This document shows, in pieces, positions 17,401 through 31,809 of a DNA stretch of 64,000 nt. The stretch's first letter is position 1, and each line of letters starts with the position of its first letter. The notes under the pieces were generated by a model. It was given only the letters and a program-made list of their open reading frames with translations, made no database searches and had not been told where the DNA came from. Source of the DNA: Mesaphorura yosii (lineage: Eukaryota > Arthropoda > Collembola > Poduromorpha > Tullbergiidae); contig WIXG01000238.1 in assembly GCA_009869945.1 (NCBI GenBank), positions 59,744 to 123,743 of the forward strand, in the 5' to 3' direction. Made by a program: the position numbers and the translations under genes.

Positions 17401-20333
17401 ACGCATTATGCAAAATGTAAATTAATGCAAATGCAAGCACCTAGCTCCAAGTTTTGACTTCCTTCCATGTTTATTTGAAGTCATTTTAAGGAAACACGAC
17501 TTCGCACCTTCGTTCTAGGCTCGAGAAAAACAATACGAAGGCTTTGCGAATGATTCAAATGCGAAGGAACGAGCAAAGGTGAGAGCTCCACATAAACTCA
17601 CACAATTCTGAAAATGAAAAAATGAATCGGCATTCACCACGTGAATTCCATTATCGCATACTGTTATGATTTCGCATTGACAACCTCACAAGTTCATAAT
17701 TTTCAGGAAGAAAAATCTCAGGCTATTATAAACTTCCCCAAAAGGTCTCGTGTGTCTGAAGGAGAAACTTCGGTGATAGAAACTCCATTTGAATTTGAGA
17801 TCGACATTAGACATTCGAGTGTGAGAAGTACGAACTGAATTTTCTCGCCATAAAATTTTAATAATCAAGGCAAGGTTCAGAGGTACAAGCTAGTACGAGG
17901 CTATTCAATAAATCAGAGAGTCTCTGAAAACGCAAATTGCCGCGTGCATTCCATGGCTACGGCTGCATTTAAATCTTGAGCCGACGTTTAATGACAAAAT
18001 TACTACAAAAACAAAGGAACTTTCCTTTCGTCTGTTCTGTTTAATGTACCTGCCAATTATGACACGAAAACTCGCCGTGTCAGTTTCAATTCTTTCAGGT
18101 GATGGAAATTGCAAAGCCTCTTTCCGAATCACGACTCGGAAGACAAACCCAAAGACAACATCAGAATGATGGTTGGGATCGTACAGATAAGGAAGGTGAA
18201 GTACCATCAATTTCGATCTGTGTTTGATGATGTTCTTAAAGTTAACTTTCTGCATGGAACTGTGCGATGTGCGTGTCTGTCTGCAGCTGAAAAGACTAAT
18301 TGTAAGATCAGGAGTCAGGAAGTGAAGTCGCGAGAGTGAAATCTGTCATTTTCGTGTACTCCATAAAATGCAACGTCATAAAATGGTAGAATTGGTTCCA
18401 CTTACGAATTACGTGTCGCTTATTTATTTAATTCTTGGACGTCTCTGCTGCCTGCTCCCACTTCACAATCTCCACGCAGTACGCACTATGTTTATAACGT
18501 TTATGATTCACTGCTGTCGCGCAATCACACTCGGCAAGTCCAAGCCCACCGACTTCATTTCATGTGGGCTGCACAATTATCCTTTTGTCATCGCACTGCA
18601 CGAGAAACGACAAGTAATTACAATTACTGTTATCACAGCGGCTATTGTCTATTCTGTGTGTTTCAATTTAACTAAACTTTGAACGCGTACGCACACTCGA
18701 CCAATTTAGGGGATCAAACCCTATCTAACCAGTGGACTACTGTATTGGAGACAAACAGCATGCTACAAATGCGACTGTCCAGGTTCAGATTTCTGTCTAT
18801 GGCCGTATTATTATTTAAGAAAGAAGGCATACATTTATGATTACGAGTTTCACAGCAACACCAGTAAATAGCCCACAAGACGGGTGTTGGAATCTATTCA
18901 CGAAAAGTTACGTCTTGTTGACTCACAACAACAGAATCGACTCGACTGAAATCTGTGGCCCATGTTCTTTCGACTGAAGCTCCGACGCAACTGAGACCGC
19001 ACGCACCAACTCGCAAGTTCTCAGTTTGTCAAGTGCTAGTTGCGGAGTCTGAGTTCTTGCTCTTGGTCCTATCCCTCACGTAAATCTGTGCACTCCGAGA
19101 CGTCTTACTCTGCATTTCTTTCTCATAGAGAACATGTCAATGAGAATGTAACAATTCTTAGTTCGCAACCACGGTTTCGCTAATGAACATGAACTTGAAC
19201 GCATCAGTAGTCAATTGATAGCTAATAACACATTATTGCACATGCAGGAAGAAAGAGAGAAGCAGACGCAATTTTATGGTAATTTTGTTCCTATACAGCA
19301 CTAATTTCTAGTTCAGGAGCAATTTGTACCATAAACGCTTCAAGTAAAATGCTGCTGACCTTCATATTTGACGTCGAAAGAGAGGCGAAGGAAGCCACAG
19401 CGATTCCTCGTTGCTGGTGCTGCTTGAGACTGGGCACGACGCATTTAAATGTCTTTTGGGATTGCAAATTTACGCTAATGTTGAACTGAACTGCATAGCA
19501 CTCACTTTTCTAAGGATTATTCACATTCACAAATCGCAATTTAAATGCACACTTGGACTTGAAGTTTAGGCAAACTGCAAATAATGGACTGATTTAACGA
19601 TTTTGCATAAACCGAAAGGAAAGAAAGTTGTTTGTTCAGACTGCAAACTGTAAACAAATTAATTAAATTAAGATTCCACAGTCAAAGCGAGCATTATCGT
19701 GAGCTTCCTGCAGGTCGCAAATCAGGATCATTGGACTCTGTTCCATGTTCCTTGCATTGCACGGGGCATGTTCATCTTCGTGAAAACATACATGCAATAT
19801 AAGCTTGCCTGTGCTTAGAATCATCACAACAAATGAGCCTCAAAGATCCTCTGTCTGTGTGTTTGATCTCTACGGCGCAGCGCCTCGCTTTGGCTTTTGC
19901 TCGTGAGCTGCATTAGTCAAAGGATATTTGAGTAACTTTTCGCAAATGGTCTGTATGGGTGAGTCATCAGCTGAATGAATTGAATTGGGAGTAGCCACCA
20001 ATTCAAGCCAAGCCAAGCTTAGCCGCAAGTGTTTATTGCTTTATGCAGTGCTACTCAGTACAAGCCACCAAGTCCATTATTGCATTGTTATTGTACCTCG
20101 TGTGATATGACGTACTTGAAATGAAGCAACAATGAAGCTTGTGATTTGTAGTTGTTGGAATTGCCTATTGCAATCACTCGACCTAATAAACACAGATTGC
20201 GCTCATTTAAAATCTGTGCACACTATCCGCGTTGAATGGGACAGCTTTGAATCCTGACACTTTAATCCAACGCTGACGATAAGATTTGAATGTAAATATA
20301 CCAATCGAAGAGCGAAGAGGCTTAGAATGCTAC
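14483..20333. other. Gene-poor region, first part of a 12.4 kb desert
   Basis: Both strands were read. Only short chance frames occur, the longest 138 codons at 15002-15418 on the plus strand, without family resemblance or splice support. The first part should hold the promoter of the Draper homologue. No transposase, reverse transcriptase or clear tRNA was found. A weak tRNA-like block lies near 18690-18760 on the minus strand (T-arm-like AGGGTTTGATCCCCT) but could not be folded convincingly. Confidence 0.5.
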
Positions 20334-20362
20334 ATCAGACTGGCAGTAATTGCCAGTCTGAT
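20334..20362. repeat. Perfect inverted repeat, 12-bp arms with 5-nt loop
   Basis: The arm ATCAGACTGGCA is followed by GTAAT and by its exact reverse complement TGCCAGTCTGAT. It stands alone in the gene-poor region and has no run of T after it. It could be a palindromic protein-binding site or a cruciform-forming sequence. It is too short for a microRNA precursor, since the flanks do not extend the pairing. Confidence 0.85.
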
Positions 20363-23300
20363 CTTTTCCACGAAGGATCGGATAAATGATATTTTTATTT
20401 TTAGACAAATGCCCGATTAGAGAGAACGCATTAGTCGGAACATTGCATGAATCATACGAACAGGCAGAAGTCGAGCCCGGCAAATGTACACTACACGTCG
20501 AGAAACAAAAAACAAAATGAGTGCGATATTTGCCTTCTGCAAATACAAAAAGTGGGAAAACCGATCACGTCGCTGCACCTCGTTGCAAAACTATTGAATT
20601 CAAAGATTACTAAGGTTAAGGAATCGTGCATTTTCTTCCTCTGCATGGTGCATCTCCACTTTCACCTCTACGAGACGTGCATCAATTTAACTTGCACGTC
20701 CGGCTATTAAAGTAGTCCAAATTAAAGTCAACACCAGTCGAACTACAAAGAGAGGCTCATATCAAAGTCCCAAGTACCATGTATTAAAGTTATGATTTTC
20801 CCATGAATTCAATGAATGAATGACAAGCAGAGCACCAGAAAGGTGATCAAACGCCAAATGTTACGGAGTAATAAACTACAAACGATGACAATTCATGACA
20901 AATTCGAGCTGAATTTTGTTTCGTGAGGATTTTAGTCCAGTCAACTTTTAGTTTAGTGCTTAGAATTTAACCCTGTGGTTTGATTATTATGACAGTGGTT
21001 TGGCTTTCTAGCTTGTGGCAAAAGAAATGTCCCTGAGTAGCTGGATAGAACTCGTAAAACTGCCTGGAGTGTTCGAGACAAGAACGAGAGGCAAAAAATA
21101 TGTTGACGCAATGTTGTGTAAGCAGAGACCATCATTCTCGAGTTTGAAATTATCTTTTTTCCTTCCCATGAAAACTTGATCGGTGTTACGTTGCAAGTGT
21201 TCCTTTGCTCACTGCTTAATGCTGCCTGTGTCCAGGTCCAAGAAGACGGAAAGACTACCAACTTACACCCAGCTGCACATCAACAACGCTAAAGGCGGCG
21301 CTACGGAACCTATACCCTAAATTTCTCACCCTCAAACCTGACGACTTTCCTGATACGAAGATTCCTGGAAATCTTTGGGGTCACAAGATCAAACAAAAAA
21401 GAAACTCATTTTGACGTCTCGTAATCGCCCCGGTTTTAATCCACCGACTTTGCCGACGTTTTTTAAAAACTCGGCACGCTAAGACTTAAATGGATGACAC
21501 TTTAATTTTCAAGTCAGCGTTAAACAATGTCATGTAGCTGTGTTCTGTTTCAAACGCACATTTAACTCTTGTTCCGCTTGAACTGAATTGTGCTCGTAAT
21601 CTGATTCCCTTCAACATACACTGATTTTAGGCAATTACCTTTTGTCTTTTATTTATTGTCTTGCCTGCTCGTACGTGAGTATTCTTCATTGCATGGAATT
21701 AGAATTGATCTCAAATTTCATTTGAAGTGTTGTTTTGACAGTTTTGGTGATGAAATCTTAAAATTTAGCAAGGCTTGCCTTTTGTTCCATCTTCCTCTCA
21801 AATTTTGCGATTGTTTATAAATATGTCTCTTCACCGCGTCGAATACAAAATCAGATTGTCACATATTCTTAGTATGCATAGTTTCATGTCTTAAAATTAG
21901 TGTCAACATGCAAAACAGAGTTGGTAATTCACATTTCATGTTTTGCTGCTCGTGCGTTGCGCCGTAGCAGGAGGGTCGTAACTTGTAAAGTCGCAACGCT
22001 GAAGTTGTAAACATTGGAATTGGAAGTAGGAGGCTGTATCTGCTAAATGTATTTGCTCACAAGATCATGACTTACAGTGCGTGTTACTCTTTCGCTTGTT
22101 TCGTGTCTCGAAATGCGCACGGCACTGCTAATAAAACTGATTCAGCTTTGCAAGACGTTTCTGCTTTATTGACAGTTCTACTTTAACTTTTGCAATTGAG
22201 TTCTGCTTAATGCGTGTCCTGTCCGTCATCTTCTATCATCTCATCTTCTTACATTCCGTCAACCCGTCGCATTTTGCATACTTGTGCACATTACTACTAA
22301 AGTAATAAAAAAGACAAAGCGGCAGATATTTTTATACACTTTGAGAGGAGATTTATGTCAGTTGAAGAAGCACAAGCCGTAAATCTGCGTGGGCCTTTTG
22401 CATCTGCGGCTTACTTTACTTACATACTTCTGCCTCCGCGCAATTACAATTTACATCCATTATTTATAATTCAGGCACATTTTCTTTGTCAACTTATGGG
22501 CACCTGAAATAGCTTCTGAAACGAGACCAGCAAACGCGAGCGTGATTCAGGCCCGACACGCGAGAAGGAATAAACCAACTTTGCAGTTTAAACAGAGAGA
22601 GTTAAACGGTTCGACGTTCATTTTAAACAACAGTGTGAATTTGGATATTTTTAGTCGTGCTTACTAATTGCCAAACAGTTAGCACTCGGTAATTGTCTGT
22701 CGAAAATTATCGCTGCAGCAAATGTTGGTTAGTTTCTCAGGCGGAGGTACAGATTGAGCCTGAGCTCATTTTGGAGCAGTGTCACTGTGTCACAATCGCC
22801 GCTTTATGCTCTCTAGTAATCCTGTAATCCATATCCACACCACATAGCTTGGGGTAAACGGGTGCCGTTGATAAGTACGGCAAAGTCCGTTCCATTTAAA
22901 GCTGTACAAGCTCATTTTAAGGGCAATCTCAATCTTTGACCTTAAAATGAAGTAATTTCAATCTGGACCTTTCGTTCAGTTCAGTGCAGTTTATACAAGT
23001 GATCTCATTCTCTCTTTTCTTCTTTGAAGCAAAAGATTAAACTGCCTCGCCTCAAGTTGTTACGACATACTGCTGGAATTCAGCGTTTACATTCTATTCT
23101 GTTAATGCACAGTGCCGAAGCGAGGCGTCAGACGTCCATTTTGCCGGCCACTCGTATACACTCTGGCAATAATAAATCGCGCGTCGCAGTTTTAGACTAA
23201 CAGGCAGACTGGAGTTGTGAGTTTATGTCATGCCCATGCCATGTCAGGTTTGCACAAAACGTATCGCGTATGGCCACTTTTTTATGTAAGCAATGTTTAC

Positions 23301-26300
23301 AAGCGCAGACGCCAATTCGGAGCATTGAGCATGTACGATAACGGCCAATGTCTGGTTCATATTCGTGCAATTTGCAGGTTTCATAGCCAGCCAGATAGCT
23401 CAAGCCCAATAAGAATAATCGTGCGTTCAGTGTTGATACTGGTAAAATTATTATTAAATGGCTAACGGCTTGATGTATTACAGACTTTCCACAGTTTGCC
23501 ATACTAATGAATCCATTGATACGAACTTTATTTGCCATTAGTTGAACCTAGCGTAGCCGTGTCGTTGCTAATGCAAATTCTTCACCGAAAATAAACATTG
23601 AAACCTCTGTGTTTGGTGCAACACAAATGGAAAATTAACGTTAGATCTTTTCCTCGATACAGAAGGGATGAGACAAAAGATCCCATCACTCCGCGACAGA
23701 TTGTCGCGAAGAGCGAATCCAGTATAGGCTTTGAAATTTAAGTCGTCAGTCGTAGCTAAGGATTGATTAGAAAAATGAGAAATGTGTCGCACTTTTAAGA
23801 GAATTTCTAGGAGAAAAATAGGTTAACTGCAGCTTTGGTCAGCTATAAATAATATAATGTATGGGAGTTCCATTTGATGGACTGAAATATGTTTCTGTTC
23901 TACTTCCGTATTCTGTCCATATTTGTAAACGAGCTGCTATTGTCATTCCAGGTTAAATAACGAGAATGGAAAAGAAGGAACATAGCGAACGCAATGTGAA
24001 TTGTTTTGGTTACCTGTTTTTCTCCCTTTGCTGCCTTGCAGAGAGTCTCCAGCAGCCCAGGTAAAAGATGATATGATGGTTTACAACAGTCTGGTTTCTG
24101 GGTAACGGCGTAGTAAAGTAAAATTCTCGACTCAAGTCCTCGAGGACCGCGAACAGAGTCAGAAACCTTTTCTTCACTTGAATGCAGTGCCCAGTGGCAA
24201 TTTTGAGTCCTTCAACGTTTCACGGGTCTTCTTACTTGTACGTCTTACTATCTTCTTGACGACGAGGTGGTTCACATTCGTGTTCATGCACTTGTTCCTG
24301 TTTCGGTTCGTAAATAGCTCAAAGAGTTCATGAAACTACGCACAAATACGTTTCTGTGCCAAGAATTCGTTGGAACACAACCATGGACAGTCGATGCACA
24401 TGCAAACGTGTCTAAAAATATTTATTGCACTCGATAGAAGTCTCGGTGAAGGATTTTATGTCTAATACTACGATAATGCTGATGATATGCCGAACGCGTT
24501 ATGTTCATGCGGTCACGGGTCAATCCAATCTTCAGAAGTGTCGCGAGATTATTCTGATCTTGAAGACGAACTGAATTCAAGATGAAAGTTCAACGACAAG
24601 CACTCAATTTGTTAGGTGTCCAGTTCCGGAAGGCACTTTCATTGTATGAAAAATACGAGTACGTATTTCGAGAGCACAGCACAGAATTAAATCACTGATG
24701 GAGATGTAGACCTGATTCCACCGATATGATATGAATGGATGAAGGCAACACTTCTTAATCTGTAACTTTATAAGAAAATCGGAAGTTGCAATAATTATAG
24801 GCTAAGAAAAAGGTGCGAGATTCGTACTTTTATGAATGTGGAACACTCCAAATCTCAAGAAATCAATAATACTTTATTATACGATTCACAAGCGCGTAGA
24901 ACTTGTGAGTTGTGACAAATTCGATCAAAATTTCATTCAAAGAACGAACAAAAGGCCCTGCGAGAAATTGACTTGTGTTATTCCGCAGCACGTCTTGAAT
25001 GGCAAGTACTGCAATTGGGATGAAGTGTTCGCGAATAATTCGCAAATGAAATGGATTAACGAACACGCGAATGAAAAAAAGCGTGATACGTTATTTTAAT
25101 TTTGCTAAAGGTATGTTGAGTGTGATTCAGCCAACATGTTCCTCTTCCGTTTGGCTGCCTTTGCTGTGGCTACAACAGTACATAAGGCCTGAACGAAATC
25201 CACAACAGTCTACTGTGCAAATTATTTACTTCACAATTTTTACCTTCTCGATGGAATGAAGGCATTTGAGCCCTCTTACTCTCAATGTAGAAGCTCAGAG
25301 AACAAAACACAGTACACGGTTAGAGGCTGGCTTGCAGCTTATGTCCATTGCCCATCGCTACGTTAAATAAAAAAAGTCTCAAACTGCTCCTCACTGCAAA
25401 GTATCAACAATGTACGTACCTCAATTTATAGCATCACACAGTGGATATATTCGAATATACGAACTCCACATCAACATGAGCTCCAAATTACATTCTTGAG
25501 ATGAATATTCACTTTCAATGCTGCTAGCCAACCAAGTACTGAACTAAGTGAAGGTAGACAGGGTGGGGAAGCGGACTGACGACTTTAACTGTGGGCATAG
25601 ACGGGATCATGGAGTTGAGCACACGTCGTGATGCTGCTGCTGATGACTGATGACGCTAACGACGGACAGTGTTGATTTTGATCATCGTAAAGTGGCCAGA
25701 GCAACTGCGTGATGATGAACGGAATCATCATCCGACTGCGACACTATTCGTGGTGACGATGACGCGAGTGGTCAGCAAATTATTAGAGATGGTATGAACA
25801 ATAATTATTCAGCCACAAATGGTCGAGTGTGTTTGCTATTTGTATTCCATCCTTTCGCAATTACGAACACCCTCAAAGAGAGCAAGGCTGGTGCTTTTGG
25901 GTAATCATGATCTTCAAAATAATGAATAAATCTTGAAAAAATTTTGACGCGAGACGCGTACGATTTCGTTTTGCTACCTTTAAGAATGGAAAGAACGATT
26001 AGCGAGTTTTCAGTTGTAACAAATTCCTTTTATGTCAAGGTATCAGAATACTCATAAACCGTTTCTGGGTGTCCAGGATGTTTTTCTTTTTGAAACGCAT
26101 GATTAAAATCTTATAGTTCCATGATCTTGTAAAATTTGCAATTTGACAATAAACAAACGTACAAAGCAGTTCTGCATAGAAGCTTATGGGAGATTCGGTG
26201 GTGCAAAAATGACTTAATTTGTGGCAATTTATCACTGCTACACGAATACGGAAATCGACAATCAAAATCGTGGGCACGTCTCCATTACGTTCAAGAATTG

Positions 26301-26854
26301 CGAATAATACTGAAAATATTAAACCAAAACATTAGATGCTTGCAGTTCCGCATGGATCCAAGTGAATTGTAATAGTTGTCGGCAAACCTCTTCTCGTTTG
26401 TTTTGAGTTTGTGTGGGAAAAACGAATATTTGCAAAGGCAGAAGAGTTAAGCAGCTCCAAACTGAGACTCAATTCGAAGTGAGGTCCGTTTGCACGCTCT
26501 CCAGCTGCGAGTCCAGTGCAATCAGACACGACTAGTTGGTCAATCATCCTGATTCTGTTTCCAATTTCTACCTTTTCTACAATTTTCTTTGATTAATTTT
26601 AAGCTTTGCATGCTGTGTTTGAAGCTAATTTTATGAAGTTCCAATCAATTTATTATAGCATGTTATTTGTCGCTAACACACTCCAAGTGGGCGAGGTAAG
26701 AATTATTCCGCTCGCCAATTGCAGTTAGTTGTAGAGAGTTATATGTATGTACGTGTAGTCAAGATCGCTGTTTTCGATAAACATCTAGCAATATTTATAT
26801 TTGGATTCGATAATTTGAACTCACAGGTTCAAAGTTCAAGGACGGCGAGTGAAG
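20363..26854. other. Gene-poor region, second part of the desert
   Basis: No supported gene on either strand. Reading frames are short and interrupted, without donor or acceptor sites that join them. The 3' end should contain the promoter of the RS-rich gene. A possible acceptor (TTTGAACTCACAG ending at 26826) suggests an upstream non-coding exon. A small 7-bp inverted repeat built on TGATGAT/ATCATCA lies near 25710-25731. Nothing else stands out. Confidence 0.5.
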
Positions 26855-28504
<1,650 letters not shown>

Positions 28505-28521
28505 TTTACTGCTCACCAATT

Positions 28522-29189
28522 ATGGATAAGAAAGTTCTTGACACTTCGGCTGCACTGGCAGCATTGCTCGAAAACCAGATTCAGCTTACACGAAAATATG
28601 AAGAGGTACGCAAAGCAAAAAGGCAAGATTTCATTTCAGTACTTGACAACTAACTTGCATATTTATTTCATGAAAAAAACTACGCACAGCATTCTAACGA
28701 TAATCAACAAGAAGAGAATACAGCAGAAGAAATGGAATCTGAAGTATTCATAAAACGACAAACGAAGTTCTTTGATCAGTTGAAACGCTTCTTGACTGCT
28801 CAACAAATTTCGTTAAAGCAAAACCTTACCTTACTAGAAACAAAGACTGTTAAAATTAAAGAACACCGCGTGACTGGGCCGTCGGTCGAGTCGGAGAGTT
28901 TTAACGGTGCTCAGAGTAAAAGGACTGAAGATGATGATATGGTAAGGGCACATGAAAGCACTGTCCTGGATGCCCTTAACCAATGGGGCAGTCCATCAGA
29001 TGACACAGGTACCGCAACAAAGGTTTAATTCTCATGTACCGCTAACAAATTCATATTCTTCACTTCCTTCTTACAGATGAAAACATACAAGTGTGCCCAG
29101 TCTGCGGTCTCGAATTTGACCATAATTCAGACGCAGACGCATTTGAAGATCATGTGGTCAGCCATTGGTCATCATCCGAACCAATTTAG
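28522..29189 (+). CDS. Small protein with C-terminal NDP52/TAX1BP1-like ubiquitin-binding zinc finger
   Basis: Three exons (28522-28605, 28690-29008, 29077-29189) join in phase into 171 residues. Residues about 12-80 are Leu/Glu/Gln/Lys-rich and look helical, probably coiled coil. An acidic middle follows. The C terminus holds a C2H2 finger with Cys141, Cys144, His160 and His164 in VCPVCGLEF and AFEDHVVSHW. This matches the UBZ1 finger of CALCOCO2 (NDP52) and TAX1BP1, which binds ubiquitin on cargo for selective autophagy. The SKICH domain of those proteins is absent, so this is not a full orthologue. The start lies 17 nt after the stop of the RS-rich gene, so the two may share a transcript or be one protein. 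Confidence 0.75.
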
Positions 29190-29451
29190 CAGGACGGCTA
29201 AACGACTATTCAATCCTTCTAGCCTCTTAATTTTCGAATATGCATACTTCAATGCTCAAGTGTGTATGCCTTAACCTCTTGTAAATGATACGCTAGCAGT
29301 CACTGGGTAGTGCTAATAAGGTGCAAAGACGAGTTCAAGATGAGGTATCGCCCAAAGTATTAGAATTCATGTATTATGTCTGATAAGTGCAGGATCGCAG
29401 CTAATTTGCTTAACTAATATGTTTGCTAATTTGTATTTCGGTATTAATTCC

Positions 29452-29457
29452 TTTATT
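29452..29457 (-). terminator. Poly(A) signal of mitochondrial L32
   Basis: AATAAA on the minus strand, about 80 nt beyond the mRpL32 stop codon. It lies beyond the plus-strand signal of the converging gene, so the two 3' UTRs should overlap. Confidence 0.6.
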
Positions 29458-29500
29458 CTACTTATGTACTTTTATATTTAATTATGCAAAGCATGTGGCA

Positions 29501-29506
29501 AATAAA
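29501..29506 (+). terminator. Poly(A) signal of the zinc-finger gene
   Basis: AATAAA on the plus strand, about 310 nt after the stop codon at 29189 and just before the mRpL32 stop on the other strand. Confidence 0.55.
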
Positions 29507-29535
29507 TCATTCCTTTCAGCAACGTGACTAGAAAA

Positions 29536-30373
29536 CTAGCCCAAATTTGACTTTGGAACAACCGTTGTGGTGTCGTGGTCTGGTGCGGCTGTAGTTTTTT
29601 GCAGGAGATTTTTACTGAACCACGGAGGGCGTGCTTTGGGGACTTCAACCAGCATTTGATCCTTGTAAGCATTCGGGTCGATTCTCTCCTTTTCATTGTC
29701 GTACAAAAGAATCACGCCTTGGTCTTCACCTCTGTTTTCCAGCTTCGCTTCAATTGCTTCTCTAATGGCTTCCGATTCCTTCTTGACTTTCTCATAACAT
29801 GTGCCTGCAAAAGAGAGATATATTTAATAATACAATAGGATTTCTATTTTCTACTTTCCATCACTTCAAGAATTGATGAGGAAGTAAATGGAGGTTTGGA
29901 AAAAAGTATTTCCAATTCCAACATGTGTACTGCCCGTCCATTGTGAACTTGTTTCGAACTATCGCACTTACGGCATAAATGTTTGGCTTCATAATGATTT
30001 CCACACGTCTCGCAAATTCTTAGATTCGTTTTGGGTTTCAGCATTTTCCACACCCATTCTCTTGCGCCCATGTTGCGGCACCATCGCACCTGTAGAGTTC
30101 TTCGTTTCTTTGGTACACCCCACAAAATTCCTTCTTCTTTCAAATCACGTTCTTCATTATTATGTGGTGTCTGAAGTTGTTGTAGTGGTGCTAATCCAGC
30201 AATACTTGGCTCGAATCCTACAAATTCAATTAATAATTAGTCTACTATAAAGTGTAAAAGAAACGTTTTATCTGTAAGATCATCATCTGTCATCGTCACT
30301 AACCTCGTTGTAGATAAATAAGATTGACCAGCGTGCGGCATTTTTGAGTAAGTCTTGTCAATATCTTGTCCAT
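29536..30373 (-). CDS. mRpL32: Mitochondrial large ribosomal subunit protein bL32m
   Basis: Three exons (30373-30304, 30217-29972, 29804-29536) give 194 residues; human MRPL32 has 188. The N-terminal 25 residues are basic and amphipathic, as expected of a mitochondrial presequence. The conserved block ILWGVPKKRRTLQVRWCR follows, and then the zinc ribbon with Cys92, Cys95, Cys105 and Cys108, split by the second intron. After it come CYEKVKKES and the RPPWF motif seen in human as RPSWF. It is part of the mitoribosome. In mammals and yeast the family is matured by the m-AAA protease before assembly. The gene converges on the zinc-finger gene with overlapping 3' UTRs. Confidence 0.93.
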
Positions 30374-30907
30374 GTCTAAAAACACAGACTGGTCAATGTC
30401 CCGCTCTATAGTCCCAAGATCTTTGTGTGATTGGGATGCTTCTCTGATTAATTGATGTTATGTTGGTGAAGAAGACACGTGTATTTACTACTTGGTTCAC
30501 AATTCACAATACCAACATGAACATGAACTCACTAGCAAGTAACTAATAAATAACTTCAATAAATTAATAATAGATGCTTTTCGGAATCCGGGCTTGTGTT
30601 GTGCTCCTTGTGCCTATTTTTGATATCTGCGCGCACAAGGAAATCCCACACGGCAGTCACGGAGTTAACGTGAGAAGAGACAAGTCAGAATTCTGACATG
30701 GTGATTCGCATCGGCAATTTCTCCTCAGCATGAATGAGATTAGATCTGTAACTCGAACATACGAATAAAGTCCAAGTGGAAGCTCAGTGTTGCAAACACA
30801 GCAATTGCAGAAAATTATCAGTTTATTTTATTAGCAGGTATTCAGCGGTGTAGTAAATGTACATATTCAATACTTAAATGCGGTCTCCCTGTTAGCCTTA
30901 GAATGAT
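30374..30907. other. Spacer between mRpL32 and Nup62
   Basis: About 0.53 kb between two minus-strand genes. It should hold the mRpL32 promoter and the Nup62 3' UTR. No other gene was seen. Confidence 0.6.
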
Positions 30908-31809
30908 TCAAAATGATTTATCTGACTCTTGAAAGACGGTACGAAGGGCCTGTTCATGGCTGTCACGAAGAGCATGATGAGTTCGGTTTATGTCCTCCAA
31001 GCACTCTTGAGCCATATCTGCATTATCATTCAGCCATTGAAGTGTGTCTGTGTGCTCATTCAAAATCTTCAAGATTTGTGAAACCTGCAGTTGTACCAAT
31101 TCGAATTTATGTACAAAACTTCAATTGTAAAAGCCTCGATCATTCGATCATGAAACCAGGACTAAGGACTTACGTGGTCTGATTTATCGACTACTTTGTT
31201 CGCATCGTTGATGCTTCGAATGATTTCTGTCAAGTCTTTTGCGGTTTGCTGCAGTTGCATGTCGACATTTTCAACCCTAGCGTACCTGATTAATAGATTA
31301 TCATAGCATAAGTTAATTAAAGAAACAAGGAAATACGAAACTGCTCTAACAAGAAATCTTATGTCTTATAAGATTCCACAAATGCTTACATGCTTGCTCT
31401 TTCTGGAATGACTATGCGACCCTTTGGAGCAGTGCTTTCGAGCTGCTCAATCAAAGTTTCAAGGTTTCGTTGGGTCCCTTTGATTTTGGCCACATTATCT
31501 TCTAATTTCTTGTGCTCGCTTTTGATCTTTGTGATTCCTTCGCTCAATTTAGTGATCTGTGTGAAAAGAGACAGAAATAAGTAAAGATTCGCTAAGTCGA
31601 CCGTATCAATAGTGCCTTAAAGATTCGTTGTAATACGATACCTTTTCTCCATTCACCATCAGCGTCTTGTCCCAAAAATTCACTTTGACAGCTTGGTCAA
31701 TGAACGCTTTCTCTTGTTCTTCCAGCTCGTTTGTCCACTGATTAGTTTGATCTTGCAACTGTCGAAAGTCCATCTTCGTCGTCGTCGTCGTCGTCGCCGG
31801 TGTTGCCAT
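30908..31809 (-). CDS. Nup62: Nucleoporin 62, coiled-coil (Nsp1_C) part only
   Basis: Four exons (31809-31642, 31556-31390, 31285-31174, 31084-30908) give 207 residues. They align along their length with the C-terminal half of Nup62: the elements QTNQWTNELEEQEKAF, VNFWDKTLMVNGEKI and QILKILNEHTDTLQWL correspond to family blocks in the same order. This domain forms the coiled-coil trimer with Nup54 and Nup58 in the central channel of the nuclear pore. The usual N-terminal FG-repeat half (about 300 residues in human) is missing. The frame begins with MATPATTTTTTKM, coded by a short ACG repeat. An in-frame stop lies upstream, but a possible acceptor (CTCAG, ending about 31832) could link an unseen upstream exon. 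Confidence 0.88.

Noticed and set aside
18690-18760. tRNA/SINE-like block on the minus strand with AGGGTTTGATCCCCT
   Set aside because: A T-arm-like hairpin is present but no full cloverleaf or repeat copy could be shown within the window.
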